Of a stretch of DNA of 64,000 bases, positions 1 to 6,970 are shown piece after piece (the first letter of the stretch is position 1; each line of letters starts with the position of its first letter). The DNA is taken from contig NZ_CP126268.1 in NCBI RefSeq assembly GCF_003234795.2, forward strand, positions 2,666,001-2,730,000, given 5' to 3'. The notes under the pieces are model-generated. The model searched no databases, was not told where the DNA came from, and was given only the letters and a program-made list of their open reading frames with translations. Position numbers and translations under genes: made by a program. Source of the DNA: Curtobacterium sp. MCLR17_032. GTDB lineage: Bacteria > Actinomycetota > Actinomycetes > Actinomycetales > Microbacteriaceae.

Positions 1-630
1 CCGCGCGTCGAGCGCCCGGAGGCGCGGCAGGCTGATGTCGAAGACGGTCACCTCGGCACCCATCCCGAGGGCGATCGTCGCAGCGTGCTCGCCGGCGACC
101 CCACCGCCGATCACCACGACTCGGCCCTTCGGCGTCCCCGGGACGCCGCCGAGGAGCAGGCCCCGGCCGCCGTTCGCCCGCATCAGGTGGTGTGCGCCGA
201 CCTGGGCGGAGAGACGTCCGGCGATCTCCGACATCGGCGACAGCAGCGGCAGCGACCGGTCCGCCAGCTGGACGGTCTCGTAGGCGATCGCGGTCGCGCC
301 GGACTCGACGAGCGCCGAGGTCAGCGGGCGGTCGGCGGCCAGGTGGAGGTAGGTGAAGAGCACCTGCCCCTCGCGGATCAGCGGGTACTCGGACGCCACG
401 GGTTCCTTGACCTTGAGCACCATCTCGGCCTGGTCCCAGACCTGGCGGGCCTCCGCCACGACGGTCGCGCCGGCCGCGGTGTACTCGTCGTCGGTGAACG
501 CCGATCCCGTCCCGGCACCGGCCTGCACGAGCACCTGGTGTCCGTGCATCGTCAGCTCGGCGACCCCGGCGGGGGTGGCGGCGACGCGGAACTCGTTGTT
601 CTTGATCTCGGTGGGGACGCCGATGCGCAT
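1..630 (-). CDS. ald: Alanine dehydrogenase, N-terminal 210 residues (runs off the window edge)
   Basis: The first 210 codons read as alanine dehydrogenase, the NAD-dependent enzyme that interconverts L-alanine with pyruvate and ammonia in the cytoplasm. The start [17 protein letters not shown] is diagnostic of the family. Lys73/Lys75 (VLKVKEP) and His96 (YLHLAAD) fit the pyruvate-binding positions, and IGGGVAG near residue 174 is the start of the NAD-binding Rossmann fold. The ATG at 628-630 is the only start that gives the family's usual N terminus. The C-terminal part lies outside the window. It is transcribed away from the AraC-type regulator, and the spacer between them holds four ACCGAAC half-sites, which suggests local control. 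Confidence 0.95.
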   Translation of the reverse strand, partial: MRIGVPTEIKNNEFRVAATPAGVAELTMHGHQVLVQAGAGTGSAFTDDEYTAAGATVVAEARQVWDQAEMVLKVKEPVASEYPLIREGQVLFTYLHLAADRPLTSALVESGATAIAYETVQLADRSLPLLSPMSEIAGRLSAQVGAHHLMRANGGRGLLLGGVPGTPKGRVVVIGGGVAGEHAATIALGMGAEVTVFDISLPRLRALDAR

Positions 631-699
631 GACGGACTCCTTCGTGGGCAGTTGCTCGGTCCCACCATTCAGCCGCGTGTTCGTCATGGCTGGGGTCAG

Positions 700-778
700 A
701 CCGAACGATCACCCGTCTCAGCGGAGTTCGGTGTCACGGCGTTCGGTACCACGGCGCGTGAGACCGCTCCCACCGAAC
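700..778. promoter_or_regulatory. Cluster of four ACCGAAC/GTTCGGT half-sites upstream of ald
   Basis: The 7-mer ACCGAAC occurs on the plus strand at 700-706 and 772-778, and as its complement GTTCGGT at 726-732 and 741-747. Four copies in 79 bp in the spacer between the ald start (630) and the end of the AraC-type gene (806) look like binding sites, arranged as two inverted pairs. The AraC-type regulator next door or an Lrp-type alanine regulator are possible binders; nothing in the sequence decides between them. Confidence 0.45.
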
Positions 779-805
779 GCAGCACGGCACGCCGGCCGGC
801 TGCGA

Positions 806-1861
806 TCAGCGACGCAGGCGCGAGCGCAGGGTGTCGCTCGGCAGCTCGCCGAAGCGGGACCGGAACGCGGCCGAGAACCGGCCGAGGTGCCCGAAGCCCC
901 ACCCGCGGGCGATGTCCGCCACCGAGGTCTCGTCACGCTCGGCCCGCCGCAGGTCCTCGCGCGCACCGTCGAGCCGCACCGAGCGGAGCAGTTCGCCGGG
1001 GGTCTGGTCGAGGTGCCGGCGGAGCGACTGCTGCAACCCGCGCGGGCTGAGGCCGGCGGCCGCGGCGATCTCCGGGGTGCCGATCGGCTCACGCGCGTGG
1101 GCGTGCACGTAGTCGAGCGCACGACGCAGGCGCTGGTGTTCCGGTCCGGTGCCCGAGATTGCGGCACGCCAGGTGCTGCGTCGCGGGAACGCCCGGACGG
1201 CGGCGGTCGCGAAGGCCTCGGCGATGTCCCGGCGGGCGACGGCGGAGAGCTCGTTGTCGACCTGCAGCCACGTCGACGAGTGCCGACGGACGGTCTCCTG
1301 CCAGATGCGCAGTCCCTCGGGGTCGGGTCGCTCGAGCGGTTCGAAGGCGAAGGTCTCGTCGCCGACCAGGTCGGTGAGGAACGTCCGGTCCAGGTGCACG
1401 AGGTTCAGCCCGATGTCACGGTGGTGCAGGTCGTAGACCTCGGACGGCAGGACCATCGGCACCCCCTGCACCAGGTCGACGGAGCGCCCCTTGAACGTGA
1501 TGGTGCTGCTGCCGCTGCGGAGCCACGCGACGATGACGTCGTCGGACTGGCTCTGGCTGCGCAGGTCGACACCGAACCGGGAGGTCCGGAGCGACATCCG
1601 CTCGTCGGTGACCCCGGCGAAGTCCCAGAGCGTGTCCGGGCGGGTGCGTCGGATGACCGGGGCCTTCAGGTCGTAGTCGGCGGTGAAGAACGCCATGGCC
1701 TGGTCGATGTCGGTCCCCGCGAGCCGGCGGTAGGAGCGGGTGTCCTGCCGCGGCACGGCTCGGGGCCGCTCGACGCTGCCGGATCGGCCGACACTGCCGG
1801 ATCGGCCGACACTGCCGGATCCGCGGGCGACGGACGGACCGGCTTCGGGAGAGAGCACCAT
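806..1861 (-). CDS. AraC-family transcriptional regulator
   Basis: A 351-residue protein with the two-domain plan of AraC regulators: an N-terminal ligand or dimerisation domain (about residues 50-230, cupin-like AraC-binding type) and a C-terminal double helix-turn-helix (about 250-348). The HTH shows AAAGLSPRGLQQSLRRHL and the conserved second helix region with GFGHLGRFSAAFRSRFGELP, typical of the family's C terminus. The N terminus starts with three near-identical six-residue repeats (GSVGRS type) encoded by an 18-bp tandem repeat. The gene ends 175 bp before the ald start and reads in the same direction, so control of ald is possible but unproven. The ligand cannot be read from the sequence. 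Confidence 0.85.
   Translation of the reverse strand: MVLSPEAGPSVARGSGSVGRSGSVGRSGSVERPRAVPRQDTRSYRRLAGTDIDQAMAFFTADYDLKAPVIRRTRPDTLWDFAGVTDERMSLRTSRFGVDLRSQSQSDDVIVAWLRSGSSTITFKGRSVDLVQGVPMVLPSEVYDLHHRDIGLNLVHLDRTFLTDLVGDETFAFEPLERPDPEGLRIWQETVRRHSSTWLQVDNELSAVARRDIAEAFATAAVRAFPRRSTWRAAISGTGPEHQRLRRALDYVHAHAREPIGTPEIAAAAGLSPRGLQQSLRRHLDQTPGELLRSVRLDGAREDLRRAERDETSVADIARGWGFGHLGRFSAAFRSRFGELPSDTLRSRLRR
1771..1824. repeat. Three tandem copies of an 18-bp in-frame repeat
   Basis: The unit CGACACTGCCGGATCGGC occurs three times (1771-1788, 1789-1806, 1807-1824) with one base change in each outer copy. It lies at the 5' end of the AraC-type gene and encodes GSVGRS-like repeats in a presumably disordered N-terminal tail. 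Confidence 0.9.
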
Positions 1862-1961
1862 GCTCCGACGGTAGATCAGGCCACCGACATCCTGGCCGGT
1901 CCGTCCGCCCCAGAAGCGGGGACAGGCCCCGGGTTCCCCCGTTCGGCATCCGGCCCCCCGG

Positions 1962-2924
1962 TCAGTTCTGCAGGATCGCCTGCCCCACGCTCTCGTCGAG
2001 GATCAGGTCCGTCACGAGTCCCGCCGCCAGGGCTCCGCGGAGCGACGCGGCCTTGCCCCGACCGGCGACCACGCAGATGCGCCGCGGTGCCCGCTTGATC
2101 GTGTCGAGGTCCGGCGCACCGGCCCGGGCGTTCACCCCGATGTCCTTCCACGACCCGTCCGCGCGGTAGAAGACGGTCGAGACGTCGCCGACCACCTGCG
2201 CGGTGACGAGCTCCTCCTGGTCGGACGGGTCCAGGTACCCGCCGGAGTAGACGTGCGAGGGCACCGGGGCCTGCGGGGCGCCGACGCCGAACACGACGAC
2301 GTCCATCCGTTCGTGCAGGTCGAGCACGCGGCGGATCGAGCGCTCCCGGAACAGCGCGGCCTTGGTGGCGGGGTCGTCGAAGAACGCCGGCACCGGGAAC
2401 TGCTGCACGAGGGCGCCGTAGGCCTCGCCGAACCGCCGGAGGATCTCGGAGGCGTAGACGATGCCCGTCGTCCGGGTGTTGGCCGCGCCGTTCACCTGCA
2501 CGATCGTGGAGCCGTGCGTGGTCTTCGGCACGAGGTACCGGCTGACCGCGCTGACCGTCGACCCCCACGAGATGCCGATCACCATGTTCGACTCGATGTA
2601 CTGCGTCAGGATCCGCGCGGCCGACAGGGCGACCCGCTCCAGGCGGTCGACGTCGCTCGTGTGGTCCGGCACCGGTACGACGTGGGCGTGCACGCCGAAG
2701 CGGGCGCGGATGCTGCGGCTGAGCGCGGCGGCCTGGTCGAGGGGCGAGCGGATCTGGATGTCGACGAGTCCGGTGTCCCGCGCGTACTTCAGCAGACGGG
2801 ACACCGACGAGCGGGACGTGCCGAGCTCGTCGGCGATGGCGTCCATCGTCAGGTCCTGCAGGTAGTAGAGGTGTGCGGCCCGCAGGGCCTGCTGGGTGCG
2901 CACGGGCTGGGCGGCATCGCTCAT
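1962..2924 (-). CDS. SorC/DeoR-type sugar-binding transcriptional regulator, divergent from glpD
   Basis: A 320-residue SorC-family regulator: an N-terminal helix-turn-helix (about residues 10-50, with MDAIADELGTSRSSVSRLLK) followed by a sugar-phosphate-binding domain of the NagB/RpiA-like fold (about 60-315, with VIGISWGSTVSAV and the C-terminal motif AGLVTDLILDES). The ATG at 2924 is chosen because the reading frame further upstream has no family similarity and runs through the intergenic operators. It is divergent from glycerol-3-phosphate dehydrogenase; family members in this position usually respond to a phosphorylated sugar or polyol, so sensing of glycerol 3-phosphate or a related compound is a reasonable inference. 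Two inverted copies of a 14-bp sequence between the genes are likely its binding sites. Confidence 0.85.
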   Translation of the reverse strand: MSDAAQPVRTQQALRAAHLYYLQDLTMDAIADELGTSRSSVSRLLKYARDTGLVDIQIRSPLDQAAALSRSIRARFGVHAHVVPVPDHTSDVDRLERVALSAARILTQYIESNMVIGISWGSTVSAVSRYLVPKTTHGSTIVQVNGAANTRTTGIVYASEILRRFGEAYGALVQQFPVPAFFDDPATKAALFRERSIRRVLDLHERMDVVVFGVGAPQAPVPSHVYSGGYLDPSDQEELVTAQVVGDVSTVFYRADGSWKDIGVNARAGAPDLDTIKRAPRRICVVAGRGKAASLRGALAAGLVTDLILDESVGQAILQN

Positions 2925-2934
2925 GGACCGAGCA

Positions 2935-3034
2935 TGCACGGACGTGCACGACCTCTGCAACCCCGTCCGCGCCTCCCGTCCGCACAGACGCACCACAGGA
3001 CGGAGGTTCGACAACCGTTCTGCACGTCCGTGCA
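2935..3034. promoter_or_regulatory. Paired 14-bp operators between the SorC-type gene and glpD
   Basis: TGCACGGACGTGCA (2935-2948) and its exact reverse complement TGCACGTCCGTGCA (3021-3034) lie 86 bp apart, one beside each divergent gene start. Each copy is itself a near-palindrome with TGCA ends, and similarity continues past the core (GTTCTGCAC..., ...GCAGGTTGC). This arrangement fits a tetrameric SorC-type repressor that bridges two sites by looping. Confidence 0.65.
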
Positions 3035-3115
3035 CGCAGGTTGCCCACGCGTTCCGACGAGCGCACGATCGATGGAGTACCAACGAACCGACCCCAGAAA
3101 GCGATGCGAACGACC

Positions 3116-4858
3116 ATGTCGAAGAAGACGCAGCCCAGGAACACGGTCACCGCCCTCACCGGACGCCCGAACGCACAGGTCCTCATCGTCGGTGGTGGCA
3201 TCAACGGCATCGCCACCTTCCGCGACCTCGCCCTGCAGGGCGTCGACGTCGCCCTCGTCGAGCGTGGCGACTACGCCTCCGGCGCCTCGGCCGCGTCGAG
3301 CCACATGATCCACGGCGGCATCCGCTACCTCGAGAACGGCGAGTTCCGCCTGGTGCGCGAGAGCGTGCAGGAGCGCAACGGCCTGATCCGCATCGCCCCG
3401 CATTACGTCAAGCCGCTGCAGACGACGATGCCGATCTTCTCGACCTTCTCCGGCATCATGAACGCGCCGCTGCGCATGCTGACGCACAAGCAGCGCTCCA
3501 CGAAGGAGCGCGGCGCGATGCTCATCAAGATCGGCATGACGATCTACGACTCGTTCTCCCGCGACGGTGGCTCGGTCCCGAAGCACGTCTTCCGCACCAA
3601 GAAGGCCGCGCTGCAGGACATGCCGGCCCTGAACCGCGACCTCAAGTACACCGGCACCTACTACGACGCCTCGGTCCACGAGCCGGAGCGCCTGGCACTC
3701 GACGTACTCAAGGACGGTCTGGCCGCCAGCACCGGCACCGGGTCCGACGCGACCGCCCGTGCGACCAACTACGTCGAGGCCGCGGGCAGCCGCGACGGCG
3801 GCGTCCTGCTCCGTGACCGCGAGACCGGCGAGGAGTTCGTGTTCACCGCGGACGTCGTCGTGAACGCCTCCGGCCCCTGGACCGACCTCACCAACGAGGC
3901 GTTCGGTGGCGAGACGAAGTACATGGGCGGCACCAAGGGCTCGCACATCGTCGTCGACAACCCCGAGCTCCTCGAGGCGACGAAGGGCCGCGAGCTGTTC
4001 TTCGAGAACAACGACGGCCGCATCGTCCTCATCTACCCGCTCAAGGGCCGGGTCCTCATCGGCACCACCGACATCGACGCCGACCCGTCCGAGCCGGCCG
4101 TCTGCACCGAGGAAGAGGTCGACTACTTCTTCGGCCTGGTGAAGCACGTCTTCCCGCAGATCGAGCTGGGCCGCGACCACATCGTCTACCGCTACTCGGG
4201 CATCCGTCCGCTCCCCCGCCACGAGGACACCGCCCCCGGGTTCGTGTCGCGTGACTACCGGATCGTCGACACCCCGATCGCGGGTCTGCCGAAGACCACG
4301 GTCCTGTCGCTCGTCGGTGGCAAGTGGACGACCTTCCGTGCCCTCGCCGCGCACCTGTCCACGGACATCACGACGAAGCTCGGCGTGACCCGCAAGGTCG
4401 ACACGACCGGCATGCCGATCGGCGGTGGCAAGGACTTCCCGACCACCGACGGGCAGCGTGCGCTGTGGATCAAGTCGCACCGTGACGGCCTGGCGTCCGA
4501 GACGGTCGACCGTCTGCTCGAGCGCTACGGCACCCGTGCCGCCGAGGTCGTCGACGTCCTGGTCACCGGCCCGGTCGAGCCGCTCGAGTCCGACGGCACG
4601 ATCACCCGCGGCGAGGTCCGGTACTTCGCCGAGCGTGAGCAGGCCGTGCACCTGATCGACGTGGTGCTGCGCCGCACGAACCTCGCGTTCGTCGGTGGCG
4701 TCACGATCGATCTGCTCGACGAGCTGGCCGACGTCATGGCCGAGACCCTCGGCTGGACGACCGAGGAGCGCGCGGACGAGATCCAGCGCACCCTCGACGT
4801 CCTCCGCGAGTCGCACGGCGTCATCGTGCCGCTGACCTCCGCGTCGCAGCTCGCCTGA
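3116..4858 (+). CDS. glpD: Glycerol-3-phosphate dehydrogenase (FAD)
   Basis: Oxidises sn-glycerol 3-phosphate to dihydroxyacetone phosphate at the membrane face and passes electrons to quinone. The 580-residue product has the N-terminal FAD-binding motif VLIVGGGINGI (glycines 26-31), the GlpD signatures with ASSHMIHGGIRYLENG and GTTDIDADP, and the C-terminal GlpD domain ending in a helical tail, so it is full length. The start is ambiguous: an in-frame ATG at 3104 has a weak AGAAAG just before it, and the ATG at 3116 (MSKKTQP) gives the more usual length. It is monocistronic, divergent from a SorC-type regulator, with operators in the shared spacer and a strong stem-loop just after the stop. 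Confidence 0.95.
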   Translation: MSKKTQPRNTVTALTGRPNAQVLIVGGGINGIATFRDLALQGVDVALVERGDYASGASAASSHMIHGGIRYLENGEFRLVRESVQERNGLIRIAPHYVKPLQTTMPIFSTFSGIMNAPLRMLTHKQRSTKERGAMLIKIGMTIYDSFSRDGGSVPKHVFRTKKAALQDMPALNRDLKYTGTYYDASVHEPERLALDVLKDGLAASTGTGSDATARATNYVEAAGSRDGGVLLRDRETGEEFVFTADVVVNASGPWTDLTNEAFGGETKYMGGTKGSHIVVDNPELLEATKGRELFFENNDGRIVLIYPLKGRVLIGTTDIDADPSEPAVCTEEEVDYFFGLVKHVFPQIELGRDHIVYRYSGIRPLPRHEDTAPGFVSRDYRIVDTPIAGLPKTTVLSLVGGKWTTFRALAAHLSTDITTKLGVTRKVDTTGMPIGGGKDFPTTDGQRALWIKSHRDGLASETVDRLLERYGTRAAEVVDVLVTGPVEPLESDGTITRGEVRYFAEREQAVHLIDVVLRRTNLAFVGGVTIDLLDELADVMAETLGWTTEERADEIQRTLDVLRESHGVIVPLTSASQLA

Positions 4859-4868
4859 CCCCTCCCGA

Positions 4869-4930
4869 AACGCAACCTGGGCGGTTCTCCGCAGCGGTGT
4901 CCCGCTGCGAGGAGCCGCCCAGGTTGCGTT
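4869..4930. terminator. Long bidirectional stem-loop terminator
   Basis: AACGCAACCTGGGCGG (4869-4884) pairs with CCGCCCAGGTTGCGTT (4915-4930), and CGCAGCGG / CCGCTGCG pair inside, giving a long stem between the convergent glpD and phosphatase genes. There is no U-tract on the plus strand, as is common in GC-rich actinobacteria. Confidence 0.8.
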
Positions 4931-4982
4931 CCGCGAGGTCCGCGGGGACCGCGGGGCGGACGGGAGGCGCGGGGCGCGTCCG

Positions 4983-5639
4983 TCAGAAGCGCTCGCCGGT
5001 CGGGTCCTGCGCGCCCAGGTCGGCGAGGTCGTCGCCGCCGATCGGCTCCCCCGCCCAGTCCACGAGGCGCCAGCCGTCCGCACTCGATCCCTCGAGCTCG
5101 ACGACGCCGGTGTTCTCCAGGTGCCGGTTCCGACCGAGGTCGGCCGGCACGTTCTGCGCGGTCACCGCAGCCCAGATCCGGATCGCCGCACCGTGGCTGA
5201 ACGCCGCGGCGACCTCGGCACCGGTCGCCTCGATCTGCTGCACGGCGTCGTCGTAGCGGGCGAAGAAGGCGTGCCCGTCCTCGGCGCCCGGCATCCGCTC
5301 GTCGCGGTCCCCCGCCGTCCAGGCGTAGGCCGCAGCCAGGTAGCTCTGCACCGACACGGTGTCCCGCTTGCCCTGCAGGTCGCCGGCCTCGATCTCGCGG
5401 AGGCCGGGCAGCACCACCGGCTCGAGGTCGAGCGCCCGGGCGAGCGGCGCGGCAGTGATCTGCGTGCGCACCATGGACGAGGTGAAGAGCCGCTCGATCC
5501 CCCGGTCGCCGAAGGCCGCGGGCAGCGCCTCGGCCTGCTCCTGCCCGAGGTCGGTCAACCCGGGTCCGGGCACCTCGGCGTCGAGCAGGCCGGTCACGTT
5601 GGCAGGGGTCTGTCCGTGGCGGACGAGGAGCAGTCGCAT
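4983..5639 (-). CDS. Histidine phosphatase family protein (phosphoglycerate-mutase-like)
   Basis: A 218-residue cytoplasmic hydrolase of the histidine phosphatase superfamily. The N terminus carries the RHG motif (Arg7-His8-Gly9) with His8 as the phosphate-accepting residue; Arg58, Glu82/84 and the second His149 (FSHGAA) complete the phosphate pocket. Length and motif order match single-domain members. The substrate cannot be named: members include cofactor-dependent phosphoglycerate mutases, cobalamin pathway phosphatases and broad phosphatases. A TAGGCT hexamer six bases before the ATG suggests leaderless transcription. It converges on glpD and reads away from the L36 gene. Confidence 0.85.
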   Translation of the reverse strand: MRLLLVRHGQTPANVTGLLDAEVPGPGLTDLGQEQAEALPAAFGDRGIERLFTSSMVRTQITAAPLARALDLEPVVLPGLREIEAGDLQGKRDTVSVQSYLAAAYAWTAGDRDERMPGAEDGHAFFARYDDAVQQIEATGAEVAAAFSHGAAIRIWAAVTAQNVPADLGRNRHLENTGVVELEGSSADGWRLVDWAGEPIGGDDLADLGAQDPTGERF

Positions 5640-5667
5640 GCCCTCAGCCTACGGATCGACCCGGACG

Positions 5668-5790
5668 TCACCCCTGCCGGGTGTTCCAGCGCGGGTTCTT
5701 CTTGTTGATGACGTAGACGCGTCCGCGGCGGCGGACGATCTGCGATCCGGGGATCTTCTTCAGTGCCTTGAGCGAGTTGCGGACCTTCAC
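5668..5790 (-). CDS. rpmJ: 50S ribosomal protein L36, zinc-free (C-) paralogue
   Basis: A 40-residue protein (starts [17 protein letters not shown], ends NTRQG) of the L36 type B family. It has no cysteine at all, so it lacks the zinc ribbon of the normal L36; such C- paralogues replace the zinc protein on ribosomes during zinc shortage. A GTG start at 5788-5790 is set by a strong AAGGAGG (5797-5803) six bases upstream; an adjacent GTG at 5791 would leave too short a gap. A Zur-like box lies three bases upstream of the Shine-Dalgarno, between this gene and the divergent COG0523-like gene, which fits zinc-dependent repression. Also called ykgO in enterobacteria. Confidence 0.93.
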   Translation of the reverse strand: MKVRNSLKALKKIPGSQIVRRRGRVYVINKKNPRWNTRQG

Positions 5791-5805
5791 CACGAGCCTC
5801 CTTGT

Positions 5806-5835
5806 TGAGAACGGTTTTCATGTACCGTACTGCAC
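5806..5835. promoter_or_regulatory. Zur-like box and leaderless promoter shared by zinc-free L36 and the COG0523-like gene
   Basis: TGAGAACGGTTTTCA (5806-5820) is a 7-1-7 inverted repeat with one mismatch and closely resembles the actinobacterial Zur box TGAAAATGATTTTCA. On the plus strand TACCGT (5823-5828) fits the TANNNT -10 hexamer and lies seven bases before the ATG at 5836, so transcription should start at or near the start codon with the box covering the promoter. On the minus strand the box lies immediately upstream of the L36 Shine-Dalgarno. Confidence 0.7.
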
Positions 5836-6849
5836 ATGTCGACCGTCCCGATCACCCTCGTCTCCGCGCTCCACGACGCCGATGCCGCACGCGTCGCCTC
5901 CCGGCTGTCGGACGGCCACCGCATGCACGCCGCGGGCAGTGCGCTCGCAGCCGCCCGTGCGGTCGCGGACCGGGCGGACCACCTGGCCGAGGTCTGCGGT
6001 CCCGACGCCCGACACTCCCTCGTCGTCACGCTGCCGGCGTGGGGCGACGCCCGCGCGGTGGCGATGATGCTCGCGAACGCCGCCCGCGCCGAGACCGGGG
6101 ACGACCGGGTGATCGACCACGTGGTGTCGGTCCTCCGTGCGGGCGACGTGGAGCACCTGCTCTGGTCCGGCGTCGACGACGCCTTCGTCGCCGCGGAACG
6201 GCTCGCGGCACTGGTCGAGTACGCGACCGTCATCGTGCTCCAGGGCACCGAACGCCTGCCGGTCGCCCGCCGCCGGGCCCTCGTCGCCGTCGTGCACCGC
6301 TGCGCACCGCAGGCCGTCGTGCTCGCCGACGTGCGGCTCCGGAGCGCCGACGACCTGCCGGCGTCGAACGGTGCCGCCGCGCGCGTCCTGGCCGGGGCGG
6401 CGGGCTGGATGCTCGCCCTGTCGACCGACCACGACCTCCGGTTCCGGCACGCCGACGGCCTGACCGCCTTCCGCTACCGCGACCCGCTGCCGTTCCACCC
6501 CGCGCGGCTGGCCGACGTCGTCGAGCACGACCTGGTCGCGGGTCCGCAGGGCCGGGTGCTGCGGTCGCGCGGGTTCTTCCGCCTGGCGTCGCGACCGGAC
6601 CACGTCGGCTCGTGGTCGAGCGTCGGCGCGATGCTCGCCCTGGACCCGACCGCGAACCCGTCCTGGGACGAGGACGCCCCGATCGGCCAGGCGCTCTGGT
6701 TCGTCGGCGAGGGGCTCGACGTCGACCGACTCAGCCGCGCCCTCGACGGGGCGCTCATCACGCCGTCGGAACTGCTGGCCGGCCCGGACCTCTGGCGGTC
6801 CTGGGCCGACCCGTTCCCGGTCTGGCCGGCACTCGACCGCGGCGAGTGA
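5836..6849 (+). CDS. COG0523/CobW-C domain protein with a degenerate GTPase domain
   Basis: A 337-residue protein that aligns along its whole length with COG0523 (YciC/ZagA-like, G3E) metal chaperone GTPases, but the nucleotide-binding motifs are gone. Where the family has GFLGAGKTT after a PVTLLS strand, this protein has PITLVSALHDADAARVASRL: no GxxGxGKT. NKxD is replaced by QGTE (VIVLQGTERLP) and the CxCC metal motif is absent. The CobW C-terminal domain is well kept (about 215-335), with FHPARL, RSRGFFRLASRP, WSSVGAM, ALWFVGEGLD and LDGALIT. It shares a Zur-like box with zinc-free L36, so it is probably zinc-starvation induced. A GTP-independent metal-binding or chaperone role is an inference. 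Confidence 0.8.
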   Translation: MSTVPITLVSALHDADAARVASRLSDGHRMHAAGSALAAARAVADRADHLAEVCGPDARHSLVVTLPAWGDARAVAMMLANAARAETGDDRVIDHVVSVLRAGDVEHLLWSGVDDAFVAAERLAALVEYATVIVLQGTERLPVARRRALVAVVHRCAPQAVVLADVRLRSADDLPASNGAAARVLAGAAGWMLALSTDHDLRFRHADGLTAFRYRDPLPFHPARLADVVEHDLVAGPQGRVLRSRGFFRLASRPDHVGSWSSVGAMLALDPTANPSWDEDAPIGQALWFVGEGLDVDRLSRALDGALITPSELLAGPDLWRSWADPFPVWPALDRGE

Positions 6850-6874
6850 CGCCGCAGCAGCGCCGGGGCTGCGA

Positions 6875-6936
6875 AACACCGGTGTTCGTCTGTCGAACAC
6901 CCGCCGGTCGCGGCGAGACCGACGAACACCGGTGTT
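6875..6936. terminator. Bidirectional terminator between convergent genes
   Basis: AACACCGGTGTTCGTC (6875-6890) pairs with GACGAACACCGGTGTT (6921-6936) across a 30-base loop; each arm also contains the perfect palindrome AACACCGGTGTT. It lies between the COG0523-like gene and the convergent transporter gene. Confidence 0.7.
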
Positions 6937-6970
6937 CTGCTGGGGTGCCGGACCGGACGGGAGGCGCGGG

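Noticed and set aside
2921..5083. A 720-codon open frame antisense to glpD
   Set aside because: Long antisense frames are common at this GC content. The product is Arg/Gly/Val-rich with no domain, and the opposite strand carries a complete glpD.
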